From: a virus | Length of the DNA: 50,074 bases | Virus record (IMG/VR): IMGVR_UViG_3300022707_001484 | Location: 1 to 50,074 of that record | Strand: one strand, 5' to 3' | Shown here: in pieces, positions 15,231 through 24,219 of the stretch | Layout of the letters: each line of letters begins with the position of its first letter | How positions within the stretch are numbered: position 1 is the stretch's first letter | Notes under the pieces: generated by a model | What the model saw: only the letters and a program-made list of their open reading frames with translations | What the model was told of the DNA's origin: nothing | Databases searched by the model: none | Made by a program: the position numbers and the translations under genes

Positions 15231-17764
15231 TGGATCTTAGATACCTGCTCGAAGTTGATGATTTCGGAACCCCCACTATCAAGAAATTTGATTCGGCGAT
15301 CGATAAATCAGCAGCCAACACCAAAAAAGCTTCTAATAAAATTGGCAAATCGTTTAAAGCCATTGGAAAGGCTGGAAAAAAAGCGGCTCTTGTATTCGGA
15401 GCCATTGGCGTTGCCGCAGTTGCTTTGGCCGGTATTGCTCTTTTCAAACTTGGGAAAAGTGCCGTTAAAGTTGCTACTGATTTTACTGAAATTGAACAAA
15501 AATTTGGTGAAGTTTTTAAAAGCGTTCAAAATCAAGCAGATAAAACGGCCGATAATTTAGCCAAGAATTTTGGACTCTCAAATAAAGCAGCTAGGGAATT
15601 GTTAAGTGGAACCGGAGATCTCCTTACAGGTTTCGGATTTACCGATAAGGCCGCACTTTCAATGAGTCAAAGAGTAAATGAATTAGCGGTTGACTTAGCT
15701 TCATTTACAAATCTTCAAGGAGGCGCCGAAAGAGCTAGTGTTGCCCTTACAAGAGGATTGCTTGGTGAAAGAGAAATGTTAAAAACATTAGGCATTAGTA
15801 TTCTTGAGTCTGATGTCCAAACACGTCTCCTAGCTGAAGGCTTGGATAAATTGACAGGCGTTGCACTGAAAGCCGCTAAAGCTCAAGTGACCTTTGATTT
15901 GATCTTACAGCAATCCGAAAAGGCTTTAGACGATTTCAAAAGAACAAGTACGAGTTTGGCCAATCAACAAAGAATCTTAAACGCTAGATTCGAAGATCTT
16001 CAAGTTACCCTCGGAAAAAAATTGACGCCAATTGTGAATATCTTCGTGGGTGCAGCTATCAAGGTTGTAAACGGATTGGAAAAGTGGATAAAAACCAACG
16101 ATAAATTAATCAATTCAGGAATCGTTAAATTTGCAAAGCTTTTCGCAAACGCTGTATTTTTCCTAGGCGACGCTGTTTTATTTGTTATTAAGAAATTCAA
16201 TTTCATGTTGGCAGGGCTTCAATTTTTAGACGCTCAATTTCTTTCATTGAAAATTACTATTCTTGAATTTTCCAAAAGCGTTTTGATTGCATTCTCACAA
16301 ATAGGAAAATCTATTGTTAAATTTTTTCAGGAGCCCGTAGACGCAATTAAACGCCAATTTATTAACTTTTCATTGTTTATTAATGGATTAATTCAGGACG
16401 CAGTTAGTTTTGGCTCGGCTATTTTGCCTCAATCGGTTGTCGACAACGTGAATAAAAACGTTGCCACGTTAAAAAAAGAACTTGCAAGTATGGGAAAATC
16501 AACGGCAGACGGGACAAACGCAGTTAGCACAGCCTTTGACACAATGGCATTTGCAATTGATGAAGGTATAAAGGTTTCAAAAAAACAAATAATAGAGAAT
16601 GCCAAAGCTAGTCTGTCTTTTATTATATTAGGGCTATCATCGGACAAATTCAAAAAGAAACTATCTTCTTTGAACGATGAGGTTATAAAAAACATTAATT
16701 TAACCTCAAAAACACCAGATAAGATTGTCGCCGCAAAGTCTGCAAATATTCCAAGCACAGACCCTAAATTCATTCAACAACGGTTGGCAGCCGAAAGGGC
16801 AGCGGCAGCCGAAGCGGCAAAGATTGAGTTGGCGCGACAAGCAAAGATACTTGAAAGCGCAAAAGAAGTAAGTGCATTTCTCATAACAGAGAACCAACTT
16901 AGATTTGCCGAAATCGAAGCGAATGCAGCTAAACAAATCGCAGCGGCCAATTTTCTTCAAAACGAGGGGTTGCTACCTGGAATAATCGAACACGAAAACC
17001 TTAAGACTGAAATTGCCGTACAAGCGGAATTGCAAAGAAACGCCGTTTTAAACGATATTAGACAAGTGGAATTTGATTTGGCGCAATCTCATAGAGAAGC
17101 GGAAATTGATGGCTTGATGTCTCATGAGCAAGCATTGTTTGACGCTTCAGCGGGGGGGTTGTTTCAAAGGAATGCAATGGTCCAAAAGGCACAGGCCGAC
17201 AGAATGAAACTGATTTCTAAACAAGTCGCCGCTGAAAAAACATTAGAAGGACAGAAAAACAAGGCTTTATTATTGACGACGGCTCAACTCGGAGGGGCTT
17301 TGTTAGGACTTGCACAGCAGCAAGGCGGAAAATTATTTGCTATAGCTAAAGGCATTGCCATTGCTGAAGCAACGGTAAACACGATTAGGGGGGCCATGTC
17401 GGCATTTGGTAGCGTTCCATATCCGGCAAATATCGTGGCCATGGCTTCAGCTCTTGTGACTGGATTCGCTCAAGTTGCGGCCATTTCATCAACTTCAGTT
17501 GGAGGCGGTGGAGGTGGAGGCGGTGCGATTCCTAGTGGTGGCGGAGTTTCTGGTGGTGGTGGGGGATTTGGGTCAGCTCCTGGTCTGGACTCCTTCACCA
17601 CACCAGTTTTGACGGACCTAGCAGAAAACCCACAGCAAATAGTAATTAATATAACAGGTTCATTCATTGGCAATGAAGCCGAATTGGCAAGCAAAATAGC
17701 TGAAATCATTGAAGACGCGACGGCCGATGATGTTGATTTTGGATTATCGGTTAGGGGTTCATAA
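15230..17764 (+). CDS. Tail tape measure protein
   Basis: The 844-residue protein sets tail length. It is mainly helical and Lys/Ala/Glu-rich, with a hydrophobic segment at about residues 50-74 (KKAALVFGAIGVAAVALAG), a conserved phage TMP block with DLLTGFGFTDKAALSMS and ALTRGLLGEREMLKTLGI (about 130-190), further hydrophobic helices, and a long coiled coil at about 515-680. A glycine-rich run near 757-783 precedes an Ile-rich C-terminus. Start overlaps the chaperone stop by one base. At about 0.15 nm per residue the tail would be roughly 125 nm, an estimate only. Confidence 0.9.
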   Translation: MDLRYLLEVDDFGTPTIKKFDSAIDKSAANTKKASNKIGKSFKAIGKAGKKAALVFGAIGVAAVALAGIALFKLGKSAVKVATDFTEIEQKFGEVFKSVQNQADKTADNLAKNFGLSNKAARELLSGTGDLLTGFGFTDKAALSMSQRVNELAVDLASFTNLQGGAERASVALTRGLLGEREMLKTLGISILESDVQTRLLAEGLDKLTGVALKAAKAQVTFDLILQQSEKALDDFKRTSTSLANQQRILNARFEDLQVTLGKKLTPIVNIFVGAAIKVVNGLEKWIKTNDKLINSGIVKFAKLFANAVFFLGDAVLFVIKKFNFMLAGLQFLDAQFLSLKITILEFSKSVLIAFSQIGKSIVKFFQEPVDAIKRQFINFSLFINGLIQDAVSFGSAILPQSVVDNVNKNVATLKKELASMGKSTADGTNAVSTAFDTMAFAIDEGIKVSKKQIIENAKASLSFIILGLSSDKFKKKLSSLNDEVIKNINLTSKTPDKIVAAKSANIPSTDPKFIQQRLAAERAAAAEAAKIELARQAKILESAKEVSAFLITENQLRFAEIEANAAKQIAAANFLQNEGLLPGIIEHENLKTEIAVQAELQRNAVLNDIRQVEFDLAQSHREAEIDGLMSHEQALFDASAGGLFQRNAMVQKAQADRMKLISKQVAAEKTLEGQKNKALLLTTAQLGGALLGLAQQQGGKLFAIAKGIAIAEATVNTIRGAMSAFGSVPYPANIVAMASALVTGFAQVAAISSTSVGGGGGGGGAIPSGGGVSGGGGGFGSAPGLDSFTTPVLTDLAENPQQIVINITGSFIGNEAELASKIAEIIEDATADDVDFGLSVRGS

Positions 17765-18591
17765 TGGGTCTTGCAATTATAGGAGCTGATTCAAGGCTCG
17801 ATTCTGATACCGTTACAGTTGTTCCGGCCGAGAATGCAAGCTTTCCGGCTTCAAATCTATCTGACGACAGAACTTACACAGTTTTCAAACCTGGATCAAC
17901 CGCAACCAGCGTGACAATCAAAACAGACGCGGGAGTCGGAAATACTGTTGATGTTGATTATTTCATGTCAATTGGCCATGATTATTTCGATCCTGCTTCA
18001 GACGGTAACGGGGCGGTAGACGTTAAATTTGAACATAGTGCCGACGACGCGGCATACACAACTTTGTTTGATGAAACCGGCATTCTTGATAACAAAATAA
18101 TTTTAAGATCATTTACTAAGGCAACGAATAGATTCTTCAGATTGACCCTTTCAAGGGCCGGCACATTCATTCCCTCGATCGGGCAACTCCAATGGGGGAA
18201 GGCCGTTGAATTTCCTGCAGGAACCATTTTAAAAGGATATGACCCGCAAATGGAACGTATCAAAAACGTGACCTCGAGATCTCAATCAGGTCAGATTCTA
18301 GGGGCCGTCCGTTTTTATCAAGAAAGAAGGGCTGATATCAAGGCAAAGCTTTTCACAAATGCTTTTATTCGAGACGAAACTTTAGGAGGTTTTCAAGACT
18401 TTTGGGACAATCACGGCGTTCAATTAAAACCTTTTGTTTTTTCTTGGAATTCAGGGAATCCAGGCAGTTTTGAGAAAGACTCTTTTTTCTGTCAAGTTGA
18501 TGAAAAAAGAGGGATTTCGCGGCCAATAGTGACTCCAATCGCTTCAGGATTTAGAGACTTAACATTTTCAGTCATAGGAGTTAAAGAGTAA
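17764..18591 (+). CDS. Probable distal tail protein
   Basis: The 275-residue protein follows the tape measure gene, the usual place of Dit-type proteins. The N-terminal 145 residues resemble a galactose-binding-like beta-sandwich (SFPASNLSDDRTYTVFKPGS, then FRLTLSRAGTFIPSIGQLQWG). The C-terminal half has KNVTSRSQSGQILGAVRFYQERR and FQDFWDNHGVQLKPFVFSW, a pattern frequent in distal tail proteins. It is coupled to both neighbours by one-base overlaps. Confidence 0.65.
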   Translation: MGLAIIGADSRLDSDTVTVVPAENASFPASNLSDDRTYTVFKPGSTATSVTIKTDAGVGNTVDVDYFMSIGHDYFDPASDGNGAVDVKFEHSADDAAYTTLFDETGILDNKIILRSFTKATNRFFRLTLSRAGTFIPSIGQLQWGKAVEFPAGTILKGYDPQMERIKNVTSRSQSGQILGAVRFYQERRADIKAKLFTNAFIRDETLGGFQDFWDNHGVQLKPFVFSWNSGNPGSFEKDSFFCQVDEKRGISRPIVTPIASGFRDLTFSVIGVKE

Positions 18592-20810
18592 TGGCTTCAG
18601 CAGCATATTTGACTGAGCTTGCAAAAGTTTCAAGAGAAGTAACCCACTTGGTAAGAATCACAGTTGCCGGAACCGTTGCAGGATCCACAATTTTTAAATT
18701 CTCCCCTCGAGACGGCAATCTTATAAACCTTCAATTAAATGATGATATCAGGCCATATATGAAGAGTTTCACAGGTCGTCCATCAAGGATTAGACCTGAA
18801 AAGTCAATCACTGAACAAACAAATTTTTCAATCACATTCTTTGATGATTTAAATCCACCACCCTTTGACTCTGCAGTTTTCACGGTGACTACAGGCGGCA
18901 CTTTTTGGCAAAGATTACTTATAGCTCAACCGGATATCATTGGATCAAAAGTTGAAATACTTCGCGGATTCAAAGCTGATGGCTTTTTAGAATCTGATTT
19001 TGAAGTCATATTTTCAGGCCGTTTTGAAGATTACAAATATGGTTCAGGTCGAGAAATCACTATAAAATCCAAAGATTTACAGGTTTTGACTAACACTGAA
19101 ACGCCTTCAGAAATCACAGATACAAATCTAATCGACGGCGCCATTCTTGCAACAGATTCAACATTTGACGTCGACGACGCAGCGGAAATAACGGACCCCG
19201 ACTCATTAGGATCAAAAGATCAAATGCCTATTGTGATCAGGCTTGATCCTGACGACGTTGATGAAGAGGACGTTATTATAAAAGGCATTTCCTCAAACAC
19301 GGTTTCAGTTCAAGACAATCACCTTGAAAGATCAGAAGATTTTGCAAACGCCACATGGGTAAAAACTAGCGGAACGACCGCAAAAGGGTCTTTTACCGTT
19401 GGTCCCTTTGCCGTTGATATCAATGCCTCACAAATAATTTTTAATGCCGTTGCTGACGAAATTTCTCAAGATCCGACAGTTCCTTCTATGTCAAATGAAA
19501 CATGGGTTTTCTCAATTTGGCTTAGATCTGCAGTAGGTGGAACAATCACTTTGGAAGTTGATGAAGACGGCGGTGATAATTTTACCTCACAAGTTACGCT
19601 TACTGATATCTGGACAAGGTTTCAACTTGTGGCCGCTTTTACAGGAGCCGCAGCATCAGCCGTTCACATCATTCTTAAGCGTGATACGGGCGATTTGATA
19701 GACGTCGAAGCGTACGGGGCACAGTTTGAAGAAAGCGCAAATAGAGGCTTCTATGTGGCCACAACAGATCTTGCATCATCAGGCGTTGACGCTGGAAGGG
19801 GGGCTTTCGGAACGACAGGTGAGGCCCATGGTGATGACGACCTATTTACCGAAGTTGCTATCTATAGACAGCATTTGACAGAAGAAGGAATCGGACCGAT
19901 TGTCATTTTGAGAGATTTGATATCAAGAACCGGAATTGGCGACTCTGATTTAGATTTGGCGGTTTTTTCTTCTGAATTTGACGCAGATTCAGGAAAAGCA
20001 TTTAGAAGAGGCCGAGCAACCGCCGTTGTTGATACAACCATTGTTGAACCTCGAACAATTAGAGAATTAGTCACCGAAGTTAGAAAACAATCATTAATTG
20101 ATGTCTGGATTAGTGAGCAAGGAAAATATAAGGCAAAAGCACCATTGACCATTAGACCAGGCGAATCAATTGATTTGTTCACCGATGAAGCAAGTATTGT
20201 TTTCAAATCTTCTGATCAAGAAGGCAATACAAAAGAGCGTGTGACCAGGGCCATACTTTATTATGACAAAAAAGCTGCAGCAAACGGTGACAAGCCAGAG
20301 GATTTTGAGCAAGTTAGAATTAATGTCGATTTAGGAGTCGAAGATCTTTCAGGCCCAAATGTTAAAGTGATCTTTTCAGATTGGATTTATAGGGCTTCAG
20401 AAGCTTCTCAAGTAACAGAGGGATTGGTTTCAAGATTCAGAAGAGGCGCCGAAAGATTGCGAATCAGTTGCGAAATCAAAGACGATTTTGATATTGTTGT
20501 TGGCAATGTTATTGCCTTAAACACTGAAGACGTTTTGACCGAAAGTTCAGACGGAAGCATTTCAAGAGGTAATACATTTTGGCAAGTCACTCAAAAAATA
20601 CCCAAAAAAGCAACGGGCCAAATTTCAATAGAATTGGTTCTTATATCCAAAAAACACATTTGTTTTATATCGCCAGCAATTCCACCAAGCGGTTCGTTTC
20701 CAGAAGATTTTGATGACGCTACAGAGGAGCAAAAGATTTTTGGATTCATTGGAACGGCAGGGGGAAATAAATTAGGCGATAACGCGGTTGACGGCTGCGT
20801 AATATTTTAA
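18591..20810 (+). CDS. Tail hub/tip protein with carbohydrate-binding-like insert
   Basis: The 739-residue protein has an N-terminal hub-like part (VTHLVRITVAGTVAG..., FEVIFSGRFEDYKYG, ITIKSKDLQVL) and a C-terminal hub part (IRELVTEVRKQSLIDVWISEQGKYKAKAPL, in outline about residues 483-512). In the middle, about residues 243-395, sits a jelly-roll domain starting LERSEDFANATWVKTSGT and containing TWVFSIWLRSAVGGTITL and an AYGAQFEE ending. This is a common carbohydrate-binding-like module of phage proteins. The protein likely caps the tube and contacts the cell surface. Confidence 0.65.
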   Translation: MASAAYLTELAKVSREVTHLVRITVAGTVAGSTIFKFSPRDGNLINLQLNDDIRPYMKSFTGRPSRIRPEKSITEQTNFSITFFDDLNPPPFDSAVFTVTTGGTFWQRLLIAQPDIIGSKVEILRGFKADGFLESDFEVIFSGRFEDYKYGSGREITIKSKDLQVLTNTETPSEITDTNLIDGAILATDSTFDVDDAAEITDPDSLGSKDQMPIVIRLDPDDVDEEDVIIKGISSNTVSVQDNHLERSEDFANATWVKTSGTTAKGSFTVGPFAVDINASQIIFNAVADEISQDPTVPSMSNETWVFSIWLRSAVGGTITLEVDEDGGDNFTSQVTLTDIWTRFQLVAAFTGAAASAVHIILKRDTGDLIDVEAYGAQFEESANRGFYVATTDLASSGVDAGRGAFGTTGEAHGDDDLFTEVAIYRQHLTEEGIGPIVILRDLISRTGIGDSDLDLAVFSSEFDADSGKAFRRGRATAVVDTTIVEPRTIRELVTEVRKQSLIDVWISEQGKYKAKAPLTIRPGESIDLFTDEASIVFKSSDQEGNTKERVTRAILYYDKKAAANGDKPEDFEQVRINVDLGVEDLSGPNVKVIFSDWIYRASEASQVTEGLVSRFRRGAERLRISCEIKDDFDIVVGNVIALNTEDVLTESSDGSISRGNTFWQVTQKIPKKATGQISIELVLISKKHICFISPAIPPSGSFPEDFDDATEEQKIFGFIGTAGGNKLGDNAVDGCVIF

Positions 20811-20879
20811 ATGGAAAGGGAATAAGTTGTTTACCGTATATAACAATTGTATTAAATCCCATCACGAAAGGAAGTATTA

Positions 20880-21428
20880 ATGGCCATCGACGGCTTCAGT
20901 TACACAGTCATAGTTTCCGGCAGAACTGATCCGGACTCACCACTTGACACAACATTATTTGTAGACATTACAGATAACCTTGAATTCTTAAAACTATGGC
21001 TTGGCAAAAGCTTTATCGGGGCAGCCGTTGCAGATCATGATCATGACGGAGTGAATTCGGCTCAAATCGATTCAGGCGACTTAACAGGGGCCGCGATCGA
21101 CAACGGCTTTGTCTGGATTGATAGTGGAACTAATGTTGGGTTGACGTCTGGAGTCAAAGATATTTCTTCAATCGTCCCTGTTGACACTGTTTTTGTTCAA
21201 GTTTATATTCGATATGACGTGACAAGTGGATCCACGGCAACCATCGACGCCGGCGAAGTCTCAGGGACATTAAGAGAGATAGCCCGAAACAGATCAACAA
21301 ACCCCACTTCACCACAACATTATGCGGCTTTGTCTCTTCTTCCGGTTGACAGTAGTCGTCAAATTGAAATAGCAGTCACCGGAACAATAGCGGACGGATT
21401 TTTGGAAATAAGGAGCAACCAGAAATGA
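20880..21428 (+). CDS. Fibre-like tail protein
   Basis: The 182-residue protein has GAAAGGAAG before the ATG. A DHDHDGVNSAQID motif at about residues 56-68 is typical of the trimeric head or fibre region of phage tail proteins, where histidines bind metal along the axis. The rest is strand-rich with Thr/Ser/Gly. It may be a tail-tip fibre attached to the hub. The 69 bases before it hold a weak promoter-like TTGTTT-17-TATTAA. Confidence 0.55.
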   Translation: MAIDGFSYTVIVSGRTDPDSPLDTTLFVDITDNLEFLKLWLGKSFIGAAVADHDHDGVNSAQIDSGDLTGAAIDNGFVWIDSGTNVGLTSGVKDISSIVPVDTVFVQVYIRYDVTSGSTATIDAGEVSGTLREIARNRSTNPTSPQHYAALSLLPVDSSRQIEIAVTGTIADGFLEIRSNQK

Positions 21429-21757
21429 CAATAGAAACAATATATGATTGTATTTCAATAAAAGAATTTAAAGAAAAGGTCGAGGCTGAAGAAAAGGGCG
21501 AGTTTAAGGAAGTCGTTGTATATTATGAAGTTGAACACGACAGCCATTTTGTTAAAGGCATAAAAAAAGTTCAATTTGCTGTTGTTAGCACCCATAAACG
21601 TTCCAAAGACCCCAGGATATTTATTGAAACAGGCCGGCCAGCGATAACCGAAGTTATTGAAAAAGGGGGGATCGTAAGAAGTTTTAAAGTTGAGTCTTTT
21701 TGTGAAGACGATAAAAATAGGCATTTTCGTGTATTTACAACCGATTCCAAACCATAA
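21425..21757 (+). CDS. Unknown protein
   Basis: The 110-residue protein overlaps the upstream gene by four bases (ATGA). It alternates charged helices with strands (EVVVYYEVEHDSHFVKGIKKVQFAVVS) and has no signal peptide, membrane segment or cysteine pattern. Its place at the end of the tail module, before the membrane proteins, does not settle its role. Confidence 0.6.
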   Translation: MTIETIYDCISIKEFKEKVEAEEKGEFKEVVVYYEVEHDSHFVKGIKKVQFAVVSTHKRSKDPRIFIETGRPAITEVIEKGGIVRSFKVESFCEDDKNRHFRVFTTDSKP

Positions 21758-21766
21758 GGATTTTTC

Positions 21767-22090
21767 ATGGAAGAATTAAAAGCTTCAGAGATTGGCGTCA
21801 TAGCTATTATTTTATTATTCGTAATCAAGGAATTGATTGGACTCATAAAATGGCTTATGTCTAAAAAGGACGATCAAAAAAAACCTGATCAGCCAATTAT
21901 GGTTTGCAATGCTGAAAGCAAAGACGTCTTGGACATGAAGCTGAAAAGACACGAAAAAATGATTGAAACTCTTGAGACAATGAAAACAACTTTAACAATC
22001 ATGAATGAGAGCGTTCAAAGCACGAATGCAAAAGCCGCTAGAGTTGAGGAAAAAGTTATTTTAATTCACCAAACAGTAGACAAACTATAG
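21767..22090 (+). CDS. Holin-like membrane protein
   Basis: The 107-residue protein has one clear membrane segment at about residues 9-30 (IGVIAIILLFVIKELIGLIKWL), then a KKDDQKK turn and a long coiled coil to the C-terminus. One N-terminal membrane helix plus coiled coil resembles small phage holin or XhlA-type accessory proteins. It lies directly before a lipoprotein gene at the end of the late region, where lysis genes are expected. No endolysin was recognised beside it, which leaves the call tentative. Confidence 0.5.
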   Translation: MEELKASEIGVIAIILLFVIKELIGLIKWLMSKKDDQKKPDQPIMVCNAESKDVLDMKLKRHEKMIETLETMKTTLTIMNESVQSTNAKAARVEEKVILIHQTVDKL

Positions 22091-22109
22091 TTTTTTAAAA
22101 GGAGCAAAT

Positions 22110-22700
22110 ATGAAGAAGCTAAAAATATTTTTAAGCATAACATGCCTGATTGGCATATGTCTCATAATGTCAGCTTGTGAAGGCTTTGAAAGAGATTATG
22201 GAGACGGAACACCGGTTGAAAAGATTGGATTTTGGGACAAAACAAAGGACGTGTTTACAGGAAAGCCAATCAGAAAACAGAAAGAAAAGATAGCTTTGAC
22301 GGGTGACGAAAAGAAGGATATTGAGATAAAAAAACAGAATGCCGAAATTGAGAAATTCAATGAGTTTGCCAAAAAAGACAACGAAACACCAGACGAGGGA
22401 TTAATGCCTATTGTCCAGTGGGTGTTTGGCGCAGGAGGATTGGGTACTATTGGAATGATGTTAAGAAAAGTCAATTTACAGCGAAAACGCGAAGAAAAGG
22501 TAGTTGTTGAGCGTGACGAACTCAGGGCCGGATATCAAGAAATAAAAGAAACCGCCAGAGGTGACAATAAGAAACTTCAAGAAATCAAAGGCATATTCAA
22601 ACAAGGCGTTAAGAATATTCAAAAAGCAATCAAAAATAAAGAGGTTCCCGAAGACATTGAACAATTCAAAGGTATTTATAATAAAGTGAGAAAATTATAA
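22110..22700 (+). CDS. Phage lipoprotein, possible lysis component
   Basis: The 196-residue protein starts after AAAAGGAGCAA. Its signal peptide MKKLKIFLSITCLIGICLIMSAC ends in the lipobox IMSAC, predicting lipid attachment at C23. A second hydrophobic stretch, MPIVQWVFGAGGLGTIGMML (about residues 99-118), is followed by a basic coiled coil. A lipoprotein after a holin-like gene suggests an outer-membrane spanin, but the second membrane segment is unusual for one. The next bases form a terminator, so this ends the late operon. Confidence 0.6.
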   Translation: MKKLKIFLSITCLIGICLIMSACEGFERDYGDGTPVEKIGFWDKTKDVFTGKPIRKQKEKIALTGDEKKDIEIKKQNAEIEKFNEFAKKDNETPDEGLMPIVQWVFGAGGLGTIGMMLRKVNLQRKREEKVVVERDELRAGYQEIKETARGDNKKLQEIKGIFKQGVKNIQKAIKNKEVPEDIEQFKGIYNKVRKL

Positions 22701-22742
22701 TCGCAATTGCCTCAATCAACAAATCAATTGAAAACTCAACAG

Positions 22743-22773
22743 AAAAGCCACCGTCAAAAGTGGCTTTTTTCTT
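22743..22773 (+). terminator. Rho-independent terminator of the late operon
   Basis: AAAAGCCAC and GTGGCTTTT form a nine-base stem with loop CGTCAAAA, followed by TTTTTTC. It lies 43 bases after the lipoprotein stop. Confidence 0.85.
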
Positions 22774-22785
22774 ATCAAAAAAATA

Positions 22786-23049
22786 GTTATCGGATTTTGA
22801 GAATTTATTCTTGACACTTATTTCAAAATGACGCACCATGTTATTGGTTGATATGAGCAAAAGCATAAAAATTAAGAAAACTATTCTATCGTTAGCAATT
22901 TGTTAATACGATAGTTCTTCGCAAAGTGGTCGAAACTCTGCCATGACGACCGGCCATCTAGCTCAAGCATGTGATCCTTTCATGTGTGAATCAACCAGGG
23001 TGCAATTTGTGTCGATTCAAGTTGCACCCACTATTTTTTTTGGTTGATA
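22786..23049 (+). promoter_or_regulatory. Early promoter and structured leader with terminator
   Basis: This 359-base gap holds no gene. It begins with GTTATCGGATTT, shared with 25174, then TTGACA at 22811. CTATCGT/ACGATAG forms a stem around an extended -10-like TGTTAATAC (22901). GGTCG/CGACC form a further stem. GGGTGCAATTTG (22998) pairs with CAAGTTGCACCC (23018) and is followed by eight Ts, a strong terminator. TCAACCA (22991) could also pair with TGGTTGA (23041) around it. Regulation by read-through is inferred. Confidence 0.6.
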
Positions 23050-23059
23050 AGGAGCAATT

Positions 23060-23308
23060 ATGGAATATATGAAAAAAGTTAATTTCTGGTGCAAAGCTCA
23101 AGATTTGTATGCGGTATTCGAAGATGGTCAAAAACATTTGTATGTAGTAAATGATCATTTCAGGTCGCAACCACTATTAGAATCATTTATTAAGGTAAAC
23201 TCCCAAATTCGTAGATTTTTAAAAAAAGACTTTAAATATGAAATACATACCGCCAAAGGTAATGAAATGGTTTATAGCCCGTTAGGGTTGGATAGAAAAA
23301 ATCACTAA
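23060..23308 (+). CDS. Unknown early protein
   Basis: The 82-residue protein has GGAGCAATT before its ATG, the ribosome site style of this phage. It is basic and strand-helix mixed (NFWCKAQDLYAVFEDGQKHLYVV). It follows the first structured leader, so its expression probably depends on read-through of that terminator. No family recognised. Confidence 0.55.
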   Translation: MEYMKKVNFWCKAQDLYAVFEDGQKHLYVVNDHFRSQPLLESFIKVNSQIRRFLKKDFKYEIHTAKGNEMVYSPLGLDRKNH

Positions 23309-23366
23309 TAAATTGAAAAAAACCACACTATACGGAATAAAGTCACACCTGTTTGATTTATTGGCA

Positions 23367-23458
23367 GACATGTTAATATATTCAATATGCTTTCCTGATA
23401 AAAGGATTGCTTTTCTTCTCTCAGAGGAGGCGATTTCCCGATTGTCTCCTCATTATTT
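23367..23458 (+). promoter_or_regulatory. Promoter-like element and leader hairpin
   Basis: GACATGTTAATAT (23367-23379), also present at 35134, contains an extended -10-like TGTTAATAT. Downstream, GAGGAGGCGAT (23424) pairs over 11 bases with ATTGTCTCCTC (23441), with a TTCCCG loop and an ATTATTTCTC tail. The hairpin lies just before the ribosome site of the 23474 gene and may act as an attenuator. Confidence 0.45.
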
Positions 23459-23473
23459 CTCAAGGATCCAATT

Positions 23474-23683
23474 ATGAATAGCTGCAGCAAAGGCCATTGG
23501 TCTATTTGGTTTAAAACAACCAATTGCCCTTTGTGCGAAAAAAGAGAAGTGAACCCCGAACAAGTTAAAAAAAGACTGACAAGGCAAGTAAAAAAAGTAA
23601 TGATTGAAACTAATAAGCTTGAGCAAATCATTCTTGAAAACATGACAGAAATTAACAAACTGGAAGAGAAAAAGGAGAAATAG
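23474..23683 (+). CDS. Small CxxC coiled-coil protein
   Basis: The 69-residue protein has SCSKGHWSIWFKTTNCPLCEKRE at its N-terminus, with Cys/His spacing of a single zinc site, then a Lys/Glu coiled coil. AAGGATC precedes the ATG. It lies before the recombination genes, so a role in DNA metabolism is possible but not shown. Confidence 0.55.
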   Translation: MNSCSKGHWSIWFKTTNCPLCEKREVNPEQVKKRLTRQVKKVMIETNKLEQIILENMTEINKLEEKKEK

Positions 23684-23688
23684 CAATT

Positions 23689-24219
23689 ATGGAAGAAGAC
23701 CAAAACGCAGACATTGTTTATGAGCCAAGTAAAACCGGACATTGGAAAACTTTATTTCCAAGCAAAAACAATCTTTTAGGTTCTCACAATCTAAAACCAG
23801 GAGAAGAGATAGTTTTGACAATCAAAGATATTTCAATAAAAAAAGTCAAAAGCGCTCGAAGTCCAAATGGTGACGACGTTCCGGTCATTCACTTTGACAA
23901 TACAAAAGTTCCCGCATTCTGCTTGAATGTCACGAATTCAAAAACAATATCTTCAATGTATGGATCAGTGTACAAAGATTGGATAGGTAAAAAAATACAG
24001 CTTTACGCAACTATGGTAAAAGATTTTGGAGGCGGTAAGACTGAAGGATTGCGAGTCAGACCCAAAAAACCTGTTGAAAGTAAAGACGTTGAAATGCATT
24101 CAAAGATATTGAAAGAATGTAAATCGATTGAAGAATTAAAAGAAGTTTGGGGATTAATTCCAAATGCACTTCAGGGCCAATTAATAGACGTGAGAGACGA
24201 AATGAAAGGAAAGCTTTAA
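23689..24219 (+). CDS. Probable OB-fold, SSB-like recombination accessory protein
   Basis: The 176-residue protein contains HWKTLFPSKNNLLGSHNL, GEEIVLTIKDI, CLNVTNSKTISSMYG and DWIGKKIQLYAT (residues 18-110), a pattern found in phage proteins encoded next to lambda-type or YqaJ exonucleases. Strand order fits an OB fold. The 40 C-terminal residues form a helical appendix. The stop overlaps the start of the exonuclease gene, supporting joint function in homologous recombination or DNA replication. The SSB-like role is inferred from fold and context. Confidence 0.6.
   Translation: MEEDQNADIVYEPSKTGHWKTLFPSKNNLLGSHNLKPGEEIVLTIKDISIKKVKSARSPNGDDVPVIHFDNTKVPAFCLNVTNSKTISSMYGSVYKDWIGKKIQLYATMVKDFGGGKTEGLRVRPKKPVESKDVEMHSKILKECKSIEELKEVWGLIPNALQGQLIDVRDEMKGKL

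Noticed and set aside
23305-23742. 145-residue minus-strand open frame
   Set aside because: It lies antisense to real early genes, is rich in Phe/Ser/Leu as expected for shadows of Lys/Glu-rich genes, and lacks a ribosome site.
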